DNA of 64,000 nucleotides from Polytrichum commune (Eukaryota; Streptophyta; Polytrichopsida; Polytrichales; Polytrichaceae): the NCBI GenBank assembly GCA_950295325.1, contig OX485805.1:40349501-40413500 (forward strand), read 5' to 3'. A program made the translations under genes and the position numbers. Positions 47,311-58,859 of the stretch are shown here, in pieces (the stretch's first letter is position 1; each line of letters opens with the position of its first letter). The notes under the pieces were generated by a model, which was given only the letters and a program-made list of their open reading frames with translations, ran no database searches and was not told where the DNA came from.

Positions 47311-48700
47311 GTGTTCCTTTTTCAGGAATTAGGGCTTGGTTGAGGTTGATACTGAGGATTTTGGCTGAAGCTAAGAACGTGAGTTTCCAAAGCACAAAGT
47401 GTCTAGAGTTTGAGCCTTTGTGAAAATCCCATGACTAGGGTTTCGATTCACTACGACAATAGATCATGATTGTGAGTTCAACAAGTCAATGCCAATCAGT
47501 TGTTTCCAACCATGACAGCACTGAATTGCAAGGATACATAAACTTTGATGTGTTCAAATTTCGAGCCCCAAACAACAATCCCACTGATAAGAGAGAATAA
47601 TCACCCATTTGCTTGAACATGAGCGGTGTTCCTTTGGGCATTTCAAGAATTAAGGGTTTGTGACTTGAGGTTTTTGACTAAAGCCCAGAATTTGACTTTC
47701 CGAAAGCACAAAGTCTCTAGAAGTAGAGCATGTGTGAAACTTCCATCACTAAGGTTCCAATTCACTGTGAAAATAGGCCATGATTGTGAGCTCAACAACA
47801 TCTCAATCCCAACAAATTGTTTCCAACAATGACAACACTAAATTACAAAGATACATAAAAATTCAATATATTTAACTTTTCGAGCCCCAAACAGCAATCC
47901 CATTCAGAAGAGAAAATCATCACCGATTTGCTTGAGCATGAGCAAGAGTGTTCCTTTAGGCTTGTTCCTTTAGGCTTGTCAAGGATTAGGTTTTTTATCT
48001 ACTGAAAACCAGAATTTGAGTTTCCAAAGCACAAACTCTAGGAATTGTATTGAATTGAGCCTTGGGCATGTCCCATCATGACTAACAAAAATAAATTCAA
48101 TTAATTTGTATGACTCTTCATTCTTGCTTCAAGATTCTTGTACTCTACCCAAAAGAATCTCTGTAAATCACTGCTCATCGGTGTGCACGGCGTCTCTTAC
48201 CTCAAATTTTTGCGTTCATGAAGAACTTAACCACAAATTGTTTGAAGTTCAATACTCGAGAACTGCTTCCCCTGAACACTTTATCAGCTACCTGTAAGAG
48301 AAATCACCACCAATTTCCTTGAACAAGAGTGTTCCTTAAGGCTTTACAAGGAATTAGGGTTTTTTGACTTGACAAAGTTATGAATGAAGCCCAACAAATT
48401 TGAGTTTCCAAAGCACAAACTCTAGGTATTTCGGAGCCTTGGCCATCATTCATATCCCATGACCAAAGAGAATAGTTTCGATGAAATTCTCTGAACCTGC
48501 ATTTAATCCTGTTGCAAACTTCTTGTACTTAAATTCACAAATCTCTGTAAAACACGTACCTCGGATTTTTGCGTTCATCAGGAATCCATCCACCCAGCCA
48601 TAATTTTCCTCACAATTTTTGATGTTCATATGAATAACCCTCGACCTTCTCCACCACGTTGAGTAAAACAGAGATTCCCAAGAGCTCCAACATTTCACAC
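47311..48700. repeat. degenerate tandem array, units of about 310-380 bp
   Basis: GTGTTCCTTT-type unit starts occur at 47311, 47626, 47948 and 48329. Each is followed by GAATTA(A)GGG, then GAGTTTCCAAAGCACAAA, then CTAGG/CTAGAG and TCCCATGACTA-like text. Later units gain an extra block containing TTTTTGCGTTCATGAAG / TTTTTGCGTTCATCAGG. I cannot tell whether these are remnants of a duplicated spliced gene on the minus strand or non-coding satellite. Confidence 0.6.
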
Positions 48701-48841
48701 TCTATTGCACACCAAGAAATTACTCAACAAATAATACCCTGAAATTTTAGGTCTGCATTTGTGGTGGTAGCTTCCGACCAGAATTTGGCACCAAATAATT
48801 AAACCAGCTTGTTGACTCAGTTCGGACACATCTAATTCAGC

Positions 48842-49126
48842 TCATCGTGCCAAGTCAATAATAAGGCAGCCGATGAAAGCAGTTAGGTAGATGGATTTAG
48901 AAGGCCAAGATGGATCTGTCTTTTGGAGATTGGGATTTTTGACGAAGCAAATGCAAGGAGGTTTCCAAGTAAGTAGGAGTCTGTAATTTTTTCTTGAGTT
49001 TCCGCGTAAGAATGAATGAATCACCACTGCTGCTTTGATGGATTTATGGGGATCATCGTGCTTCATGCGTCCATTTGTTTCGTGGAAAGCACGATGGCCA
49101 GGAAGCTCGAAGTTCGGCAACGCCAT
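48842..49126 (-). CDS. hypothetical protein, unrecognised ORF
   Basis: A 94-residue minus-strand ORF from ATG at 49126 begins MALPNFELPGHRAFHETNGR and ends with a hydrophobic stretch AFIGCLIIDLAR. It is more GC-rich than its surroundings. A TATA-like TTATATAG lies about 110 bp upstream on the minus strand. It could be the first exon of a spliced gene whose later exons overlap the tandem array at 48.1-48.7 kb (GATGAACGCAAAAATCCGAG then GTACGTG reads as a plausible donor). I recognise no family. Confidence 0.25.
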   Translation of the reverse strand: MALPNFELPGHRAFHETNGRMKHDDPHKSIKAAVVIHSFLRGNSRKNYRLLLTWKPPCICFVKNPNLQKTDPSWPSKSIYLTAFIGCLIIDLAR

Positions 49127-49385
49127 AGTCCTACCTTTCTGCAATCTTTGGCCACTTTTTGAAACTTTGAGAGCAAAGCCACGCTACACTAACTTAAGCA
49201 TTTGATTTAGTGTGGCCCACACTATTCCACCGTCGACTCACGCTATATAATTTTGCAAATCACATGATGGGGGTGGCAACTAGAAGAAGGGCTTGGGTCC
49301 CTTTTTAAGGGACCCAAGTGAATGGAGTGTCTATTCGTAACACATCCACGGCCATGTCCTAAGGGACAATAACGTTAGATGAAGA

Positions 49386-49817
49386 ACTACGCTAAATATG
49401 ATATTTAGTGTGACCAATTCCAATTGTCTTGCTCAATACTAATTGTAAACCGCGGTGTAGTGTACTTAGTACATGACACTAACATTATTTGTTAACCCAA
49501 CATTATTTGTTAACCCAACATTATTTGTTAACCCAACATTATTTGCTATTCCTTGTAATTTTTTTGGGGGGCGAAATTATATGTTTACAATGTTGCAATT
49601 ATCATCACTTATCAAGTGATGTTTTCATTCAAATTTCAATCATCCATGACAATATTTCATCACAAGTTGCTGACAAGAGAAGGTAGGATTTTGGTCAATG
49701 GATGAACTCATCCATCATCCATTACAATATTTGTTCACTTATTTCTAAGGTGTCATTAGAAAAGTTACCATGGTGACATAAAATGCCATATGACACTAAA
49801 TATCATATTTAGTGTAC
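49386..49817. mobile_element. MITE, family G-like, copy 3
   Basis: Left ACTACGCTAAATATGATATT and right AATATCATATTTAGTGTACT are inverted repeats. The interior includes an 18-bp unit (ACATTATTTGTTAACCCA) in about 3.5 copies at 49482-49546. Similar ends occur at 10.30 and 23.83 kb. Confidence 0.65.
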
Positions 49818-50186
49818 TTCGCCCTTGGCAGGGAGTAGACACTATATTAGTAAGTAGTATGCCAATTAGGCGTTGTTCAGGAGTATAATATCTTTAAAAG
49901 GTATGATTTAAAAAAAAATCTCATTTTGAGTTCAGATGCTCTATTTTTTTTAAAAGAGTGTAAATTGTTGCATTTTAGAGTTATTGGAAGTTATTTTTAT
50001 TTTTATTTGTAATTGTATTTGACAGCTTCCTCTATCAATGATCTAAACTACACAAGAGTTTTATCTTTGTATTGGACTCATCACTTAGAATTAGTAGTTT
50101 TTGCTAAAACGTTTACGCTTGATTAACAAACCGGTAACAATTTCAAAACATAATGAAGTTGATTTGAAATTATAATAGATTAATGT

Positions 50187-50378
50187 ATGAAAAAGTTTCA
50201 AAAGCTCATATTAAGTCACTTTCTATCCCTGTTATCGAAGACAGAGCCAAGCAGGCTTTGGCCAAGATGGCCCTAGAAATTGAATGGGAAGCCCGCTTCG
50301 AACCCAATTCCTATGGATTTAGACCCGGACGAGGCTGCCAGGATGCCATCAAAGTTCTTGTTCAAGTAATCCTATAGG
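50187..50378 (+). pseudogene. group II intron reverse transcriptase (LtrA-type) fragment
   Basis: The reading YEKVSKAHIKSLSIPVIEDR, then AKQALAKMALEIEWEARFEP, then NSYGFRPGRGCQDAIKVL matches the opening blocks of bacterial and organellar group II intron reverse transcriptases (RPLxIPxxEDRAKQAL, EPEWEAxFEPNSYGFRPGRS). It covers only about 60 residues; the catalytic YADD and the maturase domain are absent. Nothing around it looks like a group II ribozyme. In nuclear plant DNA this suggests an old transfer from an organelle or microbe. Confidence 0.75.
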
Positions 50379-50680
50379 TTGATGATAAACCATGGATATC
50401 ACATAGATGTAACAAGAAAAACCTTGACTCACAATAATGTGTTGAAGATGCAAAAATGGGCAAAATGGATTCTACTTTGACTTTACTTTTAGCCCTTGGT
50501 TCTTTAGGGGTTAAGACCACTTTAACTAACATGGTACACCAATTACGATGCCACAATCAATATGATGTCTAGTGTACTTAGTACATGGACTACCATCTTA
50601 AATTGATTAATTGGCAAGGAGGGCTTAAATAGACACTTTTTGCTTGGTGCCCACTTCTCATAGAATTTGGAACATGCAAG

Positions 50681-51051
50681 TAAGGTAGGGGTGGCAATTT
50701 CCGCCCAAATTTCAGATGTGCCTAGTTGGGATGCTGAAATTATTTTTTTATAAATTTTGAGCGCTTCGCAAAGCTGGTGCAAGAGCAACTATGAAAAAAT
50801 CAAAATTTTCCAGCATGTTTATGATTTCCTACAAATTTTTAAAGGAAACCTTGTAGAGTGACCAACACTCGCACATAGGGTACGTGGTATATCCACAGGG
50901 TGGATTTCTAAAACCGACCGCTGGCAGCGTTGTGAACGGTAAAAGCACCTTGATAGGTGCTTTTGTAAACCCAGGTAAAAGCACCTAGATAGGTGCTACT
51001 GACATAGGGGTCGACTTTAGGACCCGCACGGAAATTGCCACCCCTACCTTA
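50681..51051. mobile_element. 371-bp hAT-like MITE with nested hairpins
   Basis: Perfect 23-bp terminal inverted repeats start TAAGGTAGGGGTGGCAATTT and end in the complement. Flanking ATGCAAG (50674-50680) and GTGCAAG (51052-51058) differ at one of seven bases. GGGGTGGCAA-type ends are common in plant hAT MITEs. Near 50938-51000 two short hairpins lie in tandem: AAAAGCACC-TTGAT-AGGTGCTTTT and AAAGCACCTAGATAGGTGCT. Confidence 0.85.
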
Positions 51052-51059
51052 GTGCAAGA

Positions 51060-51350
51060 TGATTAGCAATTCTAGATTGTGTTTGTAGCCATTTTCCTCA
51101 TAATTTTTGGAGCTCATATGAATAGCTTGTCAATTATCAAAGTGAAGATTATTCCCCTCATTAAAGGACCCCTCGTTAAACTACATTGTCAATTGAGTTT
51201 AGAATAGTTAACAAAATTTGAGCACATAGTCCAATCTTCATCAATCAAACATCTTTTGATGTCCATTCTTAAATCCACACCTAACCAGACACCACTCAAA
51301 ATATAGATGTCCAATTGGGATAATCAACCGAATTAGGTCCGCTTACCTCA
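51060..51350. repeat. family A repeat fragment
   Basis: ATTGTGTTTGTAGCCATTTT, ATTATCAAAGTGAAGATTAT, CACACCTAACCAGACACC and GAATTAGGTCCGCTTACCTC in family order. It is cut at its left end by the hAT-like element. Confidence 0.6.
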
Positions 51351-52208
51351 ATTTACAAGGCTGATAAGCAATTGTGCTCACAATTGGGAATAAGTTATAT
51401 TTGATAGTGGTTTTTCATCCATCTTGATTCTTATCTATCCAATTGTTGTGTAAAGACCTGCAAATTGCAAGGTGAAGCTCACCTTAAATGCTCTCAATTA
51501 GCCAAAGGTGGCATATCATTTTGTCAATAAGCAAATGAAGTGATAAAATTAGCAGTCCATATTTCTTTATTTTCCTTCAAGATTAATGTTAAGGCAACAC
51601 CAACAACGTACAAACAGTAAGTCCATAACTTTGTCCTTGAAGGAATGCATATATTTGAGAGGGTGGAGGTCCACCTAAGTTAAAGAGTGTATGAACTTGT
51701 CTTGCACAAGTGACTTCAAATTCATGACATTGTCATTTCCAATTTTCATTAGTTTAATGTATGTGGAAGTCTACTCTACGAAGGGTCACCACACAGTAGC
51801 AAGAAGAATGCCAATGAAAACTTGTGGAGTAAGCTTGGACAGTACTTCTTTGACTGCAACAGTTCTTGTAGCTTATCCTTGTGTTCCACATATAATATAA
51901 TTGAAATTCACTAACACATAAGTCATTAGCTCATTTTCCCCAGACATAAATCAGTGCCAAGTTTCGGCATAAGTACATCACGAAAATCTCTACATATGAC
52001 ACAGCAGGACAATGCTTGTAAAAACTTGTCATGAGTTGAGAATAGAAGATCTGACGGGAAGTACGTTGCAGTTATGTTATTTGCAACATAACTGACAGGA
52101 AGTACGTTTTGCACCAATCTTTGTTTCTCAATAGAACATTTAAAATGCATGTCACCAACAATACATCTATTTACATATAAGAAATAGTTCCATGGGGTAA
52201 TAGGTGTT
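51350..52208. other. 3' flank of KDTA, no gene supported
   Basis: A 69-codon ORF at 51691-51900 is unrecognised. 52020-52110 repeats GGAAGTACGTT twice. It probably contains the KDTA 3' UTR. Confidence 0.4.
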
Positions 52209-55200
52209 TTATGGCAGCGCCTGGCTGAGGGCTTCCCTCAGGACCATATTATCTAGTAGCTCCCAAACCCGTGACACAACCCCAGTCACTGCAGCGCTGA
52301 AAGCATGCTGCGCAGCCTCTCTTCTTCCTTTCAGTCTGACCTCATCGGCAAGTAGTGTTTGCAACATGTCAAGCAACTCCGTTTCATCAACCTGCAAAAG
52401 ATTGCATTAATTTAGGAACAAAAATCACCCAATTGATTCTCTTGATTGCTACATGCAACATGGAGAATTGTGGGTGACAAGGGCAACAAGATCAGTGTTG
52501 AACTGGTATCATTTTTTTGTACTATTCGGGTATCTATAACAAGGATTTACCTTTTTTTATTCCAGTAGGGTATGAGTATTTGACAGTATTTTTGTTTTGA
52601 TACCATTCGGGTCTATATACCATGCAAGAACTTCATACCTAGGCAAAAATTGCCCTAGCATCAATATGATTTAGAATGTTAGATCCAAATAATAATTCGG
52701 GTATACAAAGATTCTCTCACCTTTGACTGGTATTAAAATTTTAATCCCACAAGTAGGTACTTTGATACCATTATTGATGTTGATTATTAATACCATGCAT
52801 TCACCTATATACCAGACCAACATTGGACAAGACCTGCTGCAAGAAATTAGAGTTCAAACATTCCTACCTTCTCAGTAGTCTCATTCTCCAGAGTGAGAAT
52901 CAGGATGTCCGGAATTTATGAGTCAGAGCTTTGAGACCAACACATAAGATATTAAACTATGGGCCACAAGTGATGTTGAGATACTAGTAAAAGAAGTCTA
53001 CTATTCACTCACCTGCTGAACAGACATGGGTGCCAGTTTTTGCATTTCCCAAACCATCTCCTGAAAATGACCTACATGATGGCCTGCACAAACCCAAGTT
53101 AACACTTTGGTTGCATGAGTTCTCGCCAATCTGAAATTGATCATCTATCTTCACACCCTGATCTCTTCCAGATATTACATAAACCTGAAAATGCTGAAAG
53201 TGGAGTCCTGTGAAAGTGAAGGTACTACCAGATGTAAGGTCATTCCATTCAATAATACCTGTAAGAACAACACACCCTGCAGCTGCAGGTTCAGCTACAT
53301 TGTGGCCAGCCAGGCCGTGGACAAGAGAACCTCCCACAAAAGCCACTGGTACCAAAGAATAGAAACTCTTGAGTTCACCTGAGACATGTTTCACAAGGAT
53401 GGTCGTCAAAGTTCTCAAAAATTGACAATAGTAATGCTCATAGCAAATCACATCTAATTTTAAGACAGGACACCCAGACACTATGGAATATAAATCGGCA
53501 ATATTTCAAATTCAGGATCGACTTTTCGAGCATATTAGCTCAAGACCAACCTATTGTGTCAATGATGTAAGCATTTATGTCGCTTGAAATTACTTGCCCT
53601 TGAGACCTCACTGCAACTTTGAATCCTTCCTGTCGCAAGTGCTGCCTGACCAATGAGGAAACCCCGAACATCAAATAACTGAACAGGAAATGAATTCCTT
53701 TGCATTCTTTTCTTGTAGAGGCAGGTTCATTTAAAGCACGAAAGCTGGAAGACCGTATTTAAATGCACATCCTTTCCAATCCTCATCACATTCATATATT
53801 GCATCCTTGTACAAGCAACTTTAGCAATAAATCTGGATACATGTGTACTCACAGTTGCAATAAATTGACCTCGATTTGGCTGTCTAGGGGCTATCATAGT
53901 AAGCAAAAGTGGAACTGTAATACTGAGCTGCTTGTGGATTCTTACAATCACTGCACATAAATACCATACACTACTTTATGAGCAATCTTGTTAGTAGGAT
54001 AAGTCAAGAGTTCAGAACTATTGCACTTTAATATTGATCCTAATGTGCAGCGTGATTCTGGTAAAAGAAACATCTGCCATAGCCACAATATGAATAAAAT
54101 TGAGTATTGACATATGTATTGGATCTTCAAGAGCACCGGAACAAAGTGTTTGTACAATGTAATACACAGAAGATCACAGGATGTGAGACCTTGTTCTTCT
54201 TCCACATGAGTGGATGCAGCAAGCCATATTTTGTGATTTGAAAGACCTTCCTCAAGTGTTACTTGCTCAGGTTTTTTGGTTGCACCTCCTGCTGCACAGG
54301 CTGCACAAGTGAAGGTCTCACAGGTATCAGAGAGTTACGATAGTGTGGACACTAAACTCTTGCAATTGAACTCTTTGAAAAGTTATGGCCACCTCTCATG
54401 ATTATGACTTAATAAAATTCTTGTATGATACAGACTGTCATTCCATCACTACACAACTTACAAAACAAGAACCTAACAGCCCAAAATTATGGAAGAATCA
54501 CAATTTATAGGGCTATAGTGAACGAAGATTGTCTGGGATCTCACCATATTTCAGATTGCCTGCAAAATGGATCAGAGAGGGAGGCGCCCCCAAGATCTGG
54601 TACCGCACTGCCTCTTTGGTGCTCTACCTTGCCAACCCAAAATTCCAATCATCCACCATCACTGCCACTACTTTAACTTCTATGAATTTGTTCCTGTGGG
54701 TTCAAAGGTTCCTCAATGACATGAGATGCTGCTCCACTTGATTCTAGCATACATTGTTACTCCAGTGCCCAATGGAAGTAGTACTTGAAGGAGAAGAACT
54801 TGGGCATGCAGGAAACCATTTCTGAGTATTGTAAGAAAGTACCAGCGGGACAATCAGAGAAAATGCTGACAGCATGGTTTTCATCAGAGCCTGTGCAGGT
54901 GCAATTGACCATCGCTCAAATGACTTCATTGACATGCGTGCATTGAGGAGTGCCAATGGAATCTGCAGAGTCACCGTTGCAATGATCTTGATCAAATTTT
55001 TATTCATAACCAGCAACCAATTTTATCCTGGACTTGTAAAGACTTAATTTCTTCCTTTACCTAGGCATCCTTATACTTGTGTTGACTACAAGGTCAATAT
55101 AAAAGTTGTTCAAGACACAGCAATTACAAAATTGTTCCAGAATTCTTTAGGAAATTAGCAGTATATACTGTGTCCACTTGTTTCCCTGTCCAGACAGAGC

Positions 55201-57654
55201 AATCGTCATTCACACCCACAGGAATTTGAAGCTGGAAGAGTACTGATAACATACTCCTTTTATAGAGGCTGCCAGAATGAGAACTGGCCACAATTCACTC
55301 TCCAAGAACACACCTGCTTGTGGATTCCAATGTTGCAAAAACATCTCCACAGCCTTTGGTGTATCAACCGGTGCAAACTGGTCATCGATCAAGAGGTTCT
55401 TGTGTCAATAAGAATGCTAATTACTTATAGTCATCAATCACCAATTGCTGTAATGGATATTGTGAACCTTGTCTTGTTCACAACAGAGAGTGATTGAGTT
55501 TAGCAGAAAACTGGGAGATGGGTACATACAGACAAATGTACACAACACAGTTGCTTAAAGCTGTAATCTACAGAGTGCGAGATGAACCTGTACTATCGCT
55601 GCAAGTGATAAGCTCGTTAGATAATCAACTTGTAAGATACCAGGTTGTTGCAGTGCATTATTGACAACATAAAACATGTCAATAACAGTCTACGCAAATC
55701 CACACTGACGAGTACTTTTGTAGACCAATGATGAACCTCATCAGAGAGAACTAAAGCCAATAAAATGCAGGCACCTGACAAATCACATCTTCTGGTAGAC
55801 GCTCCTCCAAGACCGAGCTGTGAATGAAGACAGAAAATTTCATAAAAACAATGGACAAAAATAAGTTACATCAAGAAATACCATCCTTGCAACACAAAAA
55901 AACAGGTCTCCTCCTTCCCTTACCTTAACAAGCATCAACAATTCATGAGCTTTAAACATCATATCTCTCTAAGCAGCACACAAATGAGAGTACAAAAACC
56001 AATGACAAGTGCAACACTCTACAAAAAGGCAAGTTCCTAGAGAGATGATGGTTGGTGATGTACAACCTGGGTGAACCAAATGAAGTATGTCTAAGTTGCA
56101 AAGGTACAAGTGTTCTTGTACAGAGCAGCATTGTCACCTAAATAATGCAGAATTATGATTGCAAAACGATCTAACACTATTTCAAGGTCCTAATACTTAC
56201 AGTGCTGAAACAGTACAAGTTGTTACAAGAATCGAGACATGAGGTCGAGCCTCCAGACAGTGTGATATGACTGGAATCGCAGCCATTCCTTCCCCTATCA
56301 TCCAAATCCAGTAAGTCTGTTGGTGTAATGCTTTGGGCGTTGGGCATGGGTAATAATACTATCAAATTGTGAATTGAATTGACAGGCAGGATCAAAGATG
56401 GTGTAATCTCTATAACACGAGAACATGTAATGCTTCTGGGTGCGATCTTATGATCCTCTTTACTCAATCTCATAATGCAGTTTCTAAGGAGCCAAATATT
56501 GACAGAGTTGCCATTTAAATGTATTCTTATCCAATGTATTGAATGTCTCCAAATCAGCTCCACCCGCAAAACATAATTCTACTGCAATAAAAGACAAGGA
56601 CCTTGCAACATGCTTGATGCAAACTTACTACCACTAGCTGCTACACCATCAAACTGCAATTTCAGCAGTAGATTCAGACTTCAAGAGATAAAACATGTTT
56701 CGAAAGCATGAACTAGTAGCAACTCCGGGTTTTCCATCTCCTACTAAAACAATCTGCAGGCTAAGCTCCTGTCGACTCAGAAACCAATTGCTTCACTAGC
56801 CATGCACATCATAAACTTCAACCTCCCAGGGTTTCAAGCTCGGCAGTTAAGGCGTCAAAATTACACAGTCACATACACAGACCATTAGAAAACGAATCTA
56901 CAACACTGAGGACACTTAATGTCACTTAAAACCAACTCAAACACTAAAATGCGTAATCAGGGCTCTCATCTCCTACTAAAAATATGCAGGCCAAGCTCCC
57001 GTAGACTCAGAAGGCAACATCAAAACTTCAATTTCTCAGGGTTTCAAGCTCAGAAACATTGGTAATGCGTCAAAATGACAGAGAAACTTATCACACAGAC
57101 CACAAAAACAAAAAGAATCAACGACACTAAGGATACTAGATGTCACATAATTTGACCCGAGCAATTAAAATGCGGGATTAACGAATCAGGGCTTTCATCT
57201 CCTACTAAAAAAATCTGCATGCCAAGCTCCCATGGACTCATAAAGTAACATCGAAAACTTCAATCTCCTAGGGTTTCAAGCTCAGAGACATAGTTAAGGC
57301 GTGAAAATAACTCAGAAACATCGTACACAGACCATCATTTAATTTTAAACGTTTTTGAAAAAAAAAATCTACAACACTAAGGACAGTTGAGCTCTCATAT
57401 AAAATTGCAAGCATTTGAATGTGGAATTGATGACACATACCTACAGAAACGGCATGAAACCAGACAAGGGCTCCGGGAGGTCGAGGACGCGAGGCATGGC
57501 CCAGGCGCTCCTTCCAACGGCGGGAATGCTCCAGACCTTGCAATCGGCGATACTGCAGGTGCAAGAAGAGAAACGGCGAGAGGGAGGACATGAGGCAGCC
57601 ATACAAAAATCCTCCAAAGCCTCCTCCGCCATCGCTACCAATCGCCATTGCCAC
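52209..57654 (-). CDS. KDTA: 3-deoxy-D-manno-octulosonic-acid (Kdo) transferase
   Basis: Twelve exons, 5' to 3': 57654-57441, 56294-56201, 55817-55775, 55377-55255, 54962-54843, 54623-54545, 54300-54190 (or from 54291), 53950-53853, 53641-53551, 53378-53259, 53083-53013, 52391-52209. All phases fit; 448 residues (445 with the later acceptor), close to the Arabidopsis length. The protein is a GT-B glycosyltransferase of family GT30 (bacterial WaaA), which transfers Kdo to a lipid A-type precursor; the plant enzyme is reported to be mitochondrial. An N-terminal membrane-anchor-like stretch is followed by LQYRRLQGLEHSRRW. GEGMAAIP holds the conserved catalytic Glu73. Also seen: FAPVDTP, LESELWP, LALLNARMS, APRQPNRG (283-290), GGSLVHGLAGHNVAEPAAAG (340-359). 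Alternative starts are Met1 and Met3. Intron 11 hosts a hAT-like MITE. No reading-frame damage is seen. Confidence 0.95.
52493..52825 (-). mobile_element. hAT-like MITE, family D, in KDTA intron 11
   Basis: Ends CAGTGTTGAACTGGTATCAT and ATATACCAGACCAACATTG are inverted repeats. Flanks AACAAGAT and GACAAGAC share six of eight bases, an eroded hAT-type duplication. Interior CATCAATATGATTTAGAATG matches 11.1 and 40.7 kb. Confidence 0.8.
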
Positions 57655-58361
57655 TCACTCTGTCACGAAGCACAGCATTGCAATGCGATTCAATTCAACA
57701 CAACGAATTGGCCATGAGGCGCGTATCACAGAGTAAGGCACGTGGGTGTTAAATGGTTAGTTTTTCTGACCAGCCCACTTCTACACTTTGTATCTTAAAA
57801 CACAAAACACGCGATTTATGCCCCCTTCCCACCTGACTTTAGTTTAGACCCAAAGTATTTCTTAAAAACTGGGTAAAGCTCCCTCGGTTATAGCGGAGGC
57901 ATCCGACTATCCTAATGCACCTACAATAACTTGCTCCGGAGATTTTCAAGTAGGTTTTAGTTAAGTAGCTTTCACACATGTTCATTGTTTTATCTACCAA
58001 GCAATGAATGTTGGGTAGTTTTTGTCCCATCCCCAAATGCCTTACTACTCATCTATCTTACCATCGGTTTTTGTTAATGAAGCTCCTCGTGCCCTCATAG
58101 CTAAGACTAAAAAGCAACCAATCACAAGGATGGGAGGCGACACTTTTAAAGTTCCTATATTCTTGCCTCATGTTTAGGTACCGATGGGAGGCTCGGTGGT
58201 TGAGGCTTAAAACCTCCACTTTTAAGCCATGCCACATCATTTGCCAACTAGGCTCGGCACTAGATAATGTCGATGGTGCGAAGGCCGGTTTGTTAGAACC
58301 AACTTTTACTCTTAGCTAAAGTCAGGTGGGAAGGGGGCATTAGTAAGGTAGATGGCTCTTA
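57655..58361. other. KDTA 5' flank and promoter region
   Basis: Contains a family A tail (57725-57815: GTAAGGCACGTGGG, CCAGCCCACTTCT). The word CCCTTCCCACCTGACTTTAG (57822-57843) recurs inverted as CTAAAGTCAGGTGGGAAGGG near 58315-58338, so 57.82-58.34 kb may itself be a 520-bp inverted-repeat element with about 25-bp ends. No core promoter can be fixed. Confidence 0.45.
57822..58342. mobile_element. candidate MITE with about 25-bp inverted ends
   Basis: Left ATGCCCCCTTCCCACCTGAC and right GTCAGGTGGGAAGGGGGCAT are perfect inverted repeats and continue into TTTAG/CTAAA. No copy elsewhere in the window. Possible flanking TTA/TA short duplications are not resolved. Confidence 0.65.
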
Positions 58362-58847
58362 TAAGCCAAGAGCCGTGATCATGAAATTGTGAGAGCCCAA
58401 AAGAAAGTATCCAAAGGCCGTCCCAAGACACCTCCAAAATCGCATAGTGTGGTCACGGACCCTCAAGCGTAGTGTGAAGCAATATGTGACTGGGCCCTCA
58501 ACCAAATGCTATTTCAAAAAAAAATCTATTTATGCGAGTCTTCATGCATGATAAAATATAATAAACCAACAGTTGAGAGCATTCGGAGTGTCACGGTCTC
58601 CCAGATTTGTGTTATGCCTACTTCCAAGAGTTGGTTTTGGAAAATAGTCCAAGTGACCATGGAACATGATCCATTTGATGCCACGTAGAAATCCATGTAG
58701 ACTTTACATCCATCCTACATTCACATACTCCATTGCTCCCTCAAAGTGTAGTATGAAGCGAACTTGGACCGGCTCGGCCTTTTCCACCAATAAGAGTGTT
58801 TGAAGTGTAATGGTCACATGCTCTCAGTGTCATGTGTGAAGTGACCC
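58362..58847 (-). mobile_element. PIF/Harbinger-like MITE, family E copy 3 (inverted, end-truncated)
   Basis: Interior is the reverse complement of copies 1 and 2 (GCCAAGAGCCGTGATCATGA, TTTTCCACCAATAAGAGTG). The right end is TGTGTGAAGTGACCC followed by TTA (58848-58850). The left end lacks the terminal 15 or so bases, and TTA (58359-58361) sits next to the break. Confidence 0.75.
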
Positions 58848-58859
58848 TTAATTTGTATG

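Noticed and set aside
49482-49546. Short direct repeats as a CRISPR-like array
   Set aside because: The 18-bp units are contiguous with no spacers, sit inside a MITE, and the genome is a plant.
53005-53481. 158-codon continuous minus-strand ORF as a separate gene
   Set aside because: It reads through KDTA exon 10 and adjoining introns; only 53259-53378 matches the Kdo transferase family in that frame.
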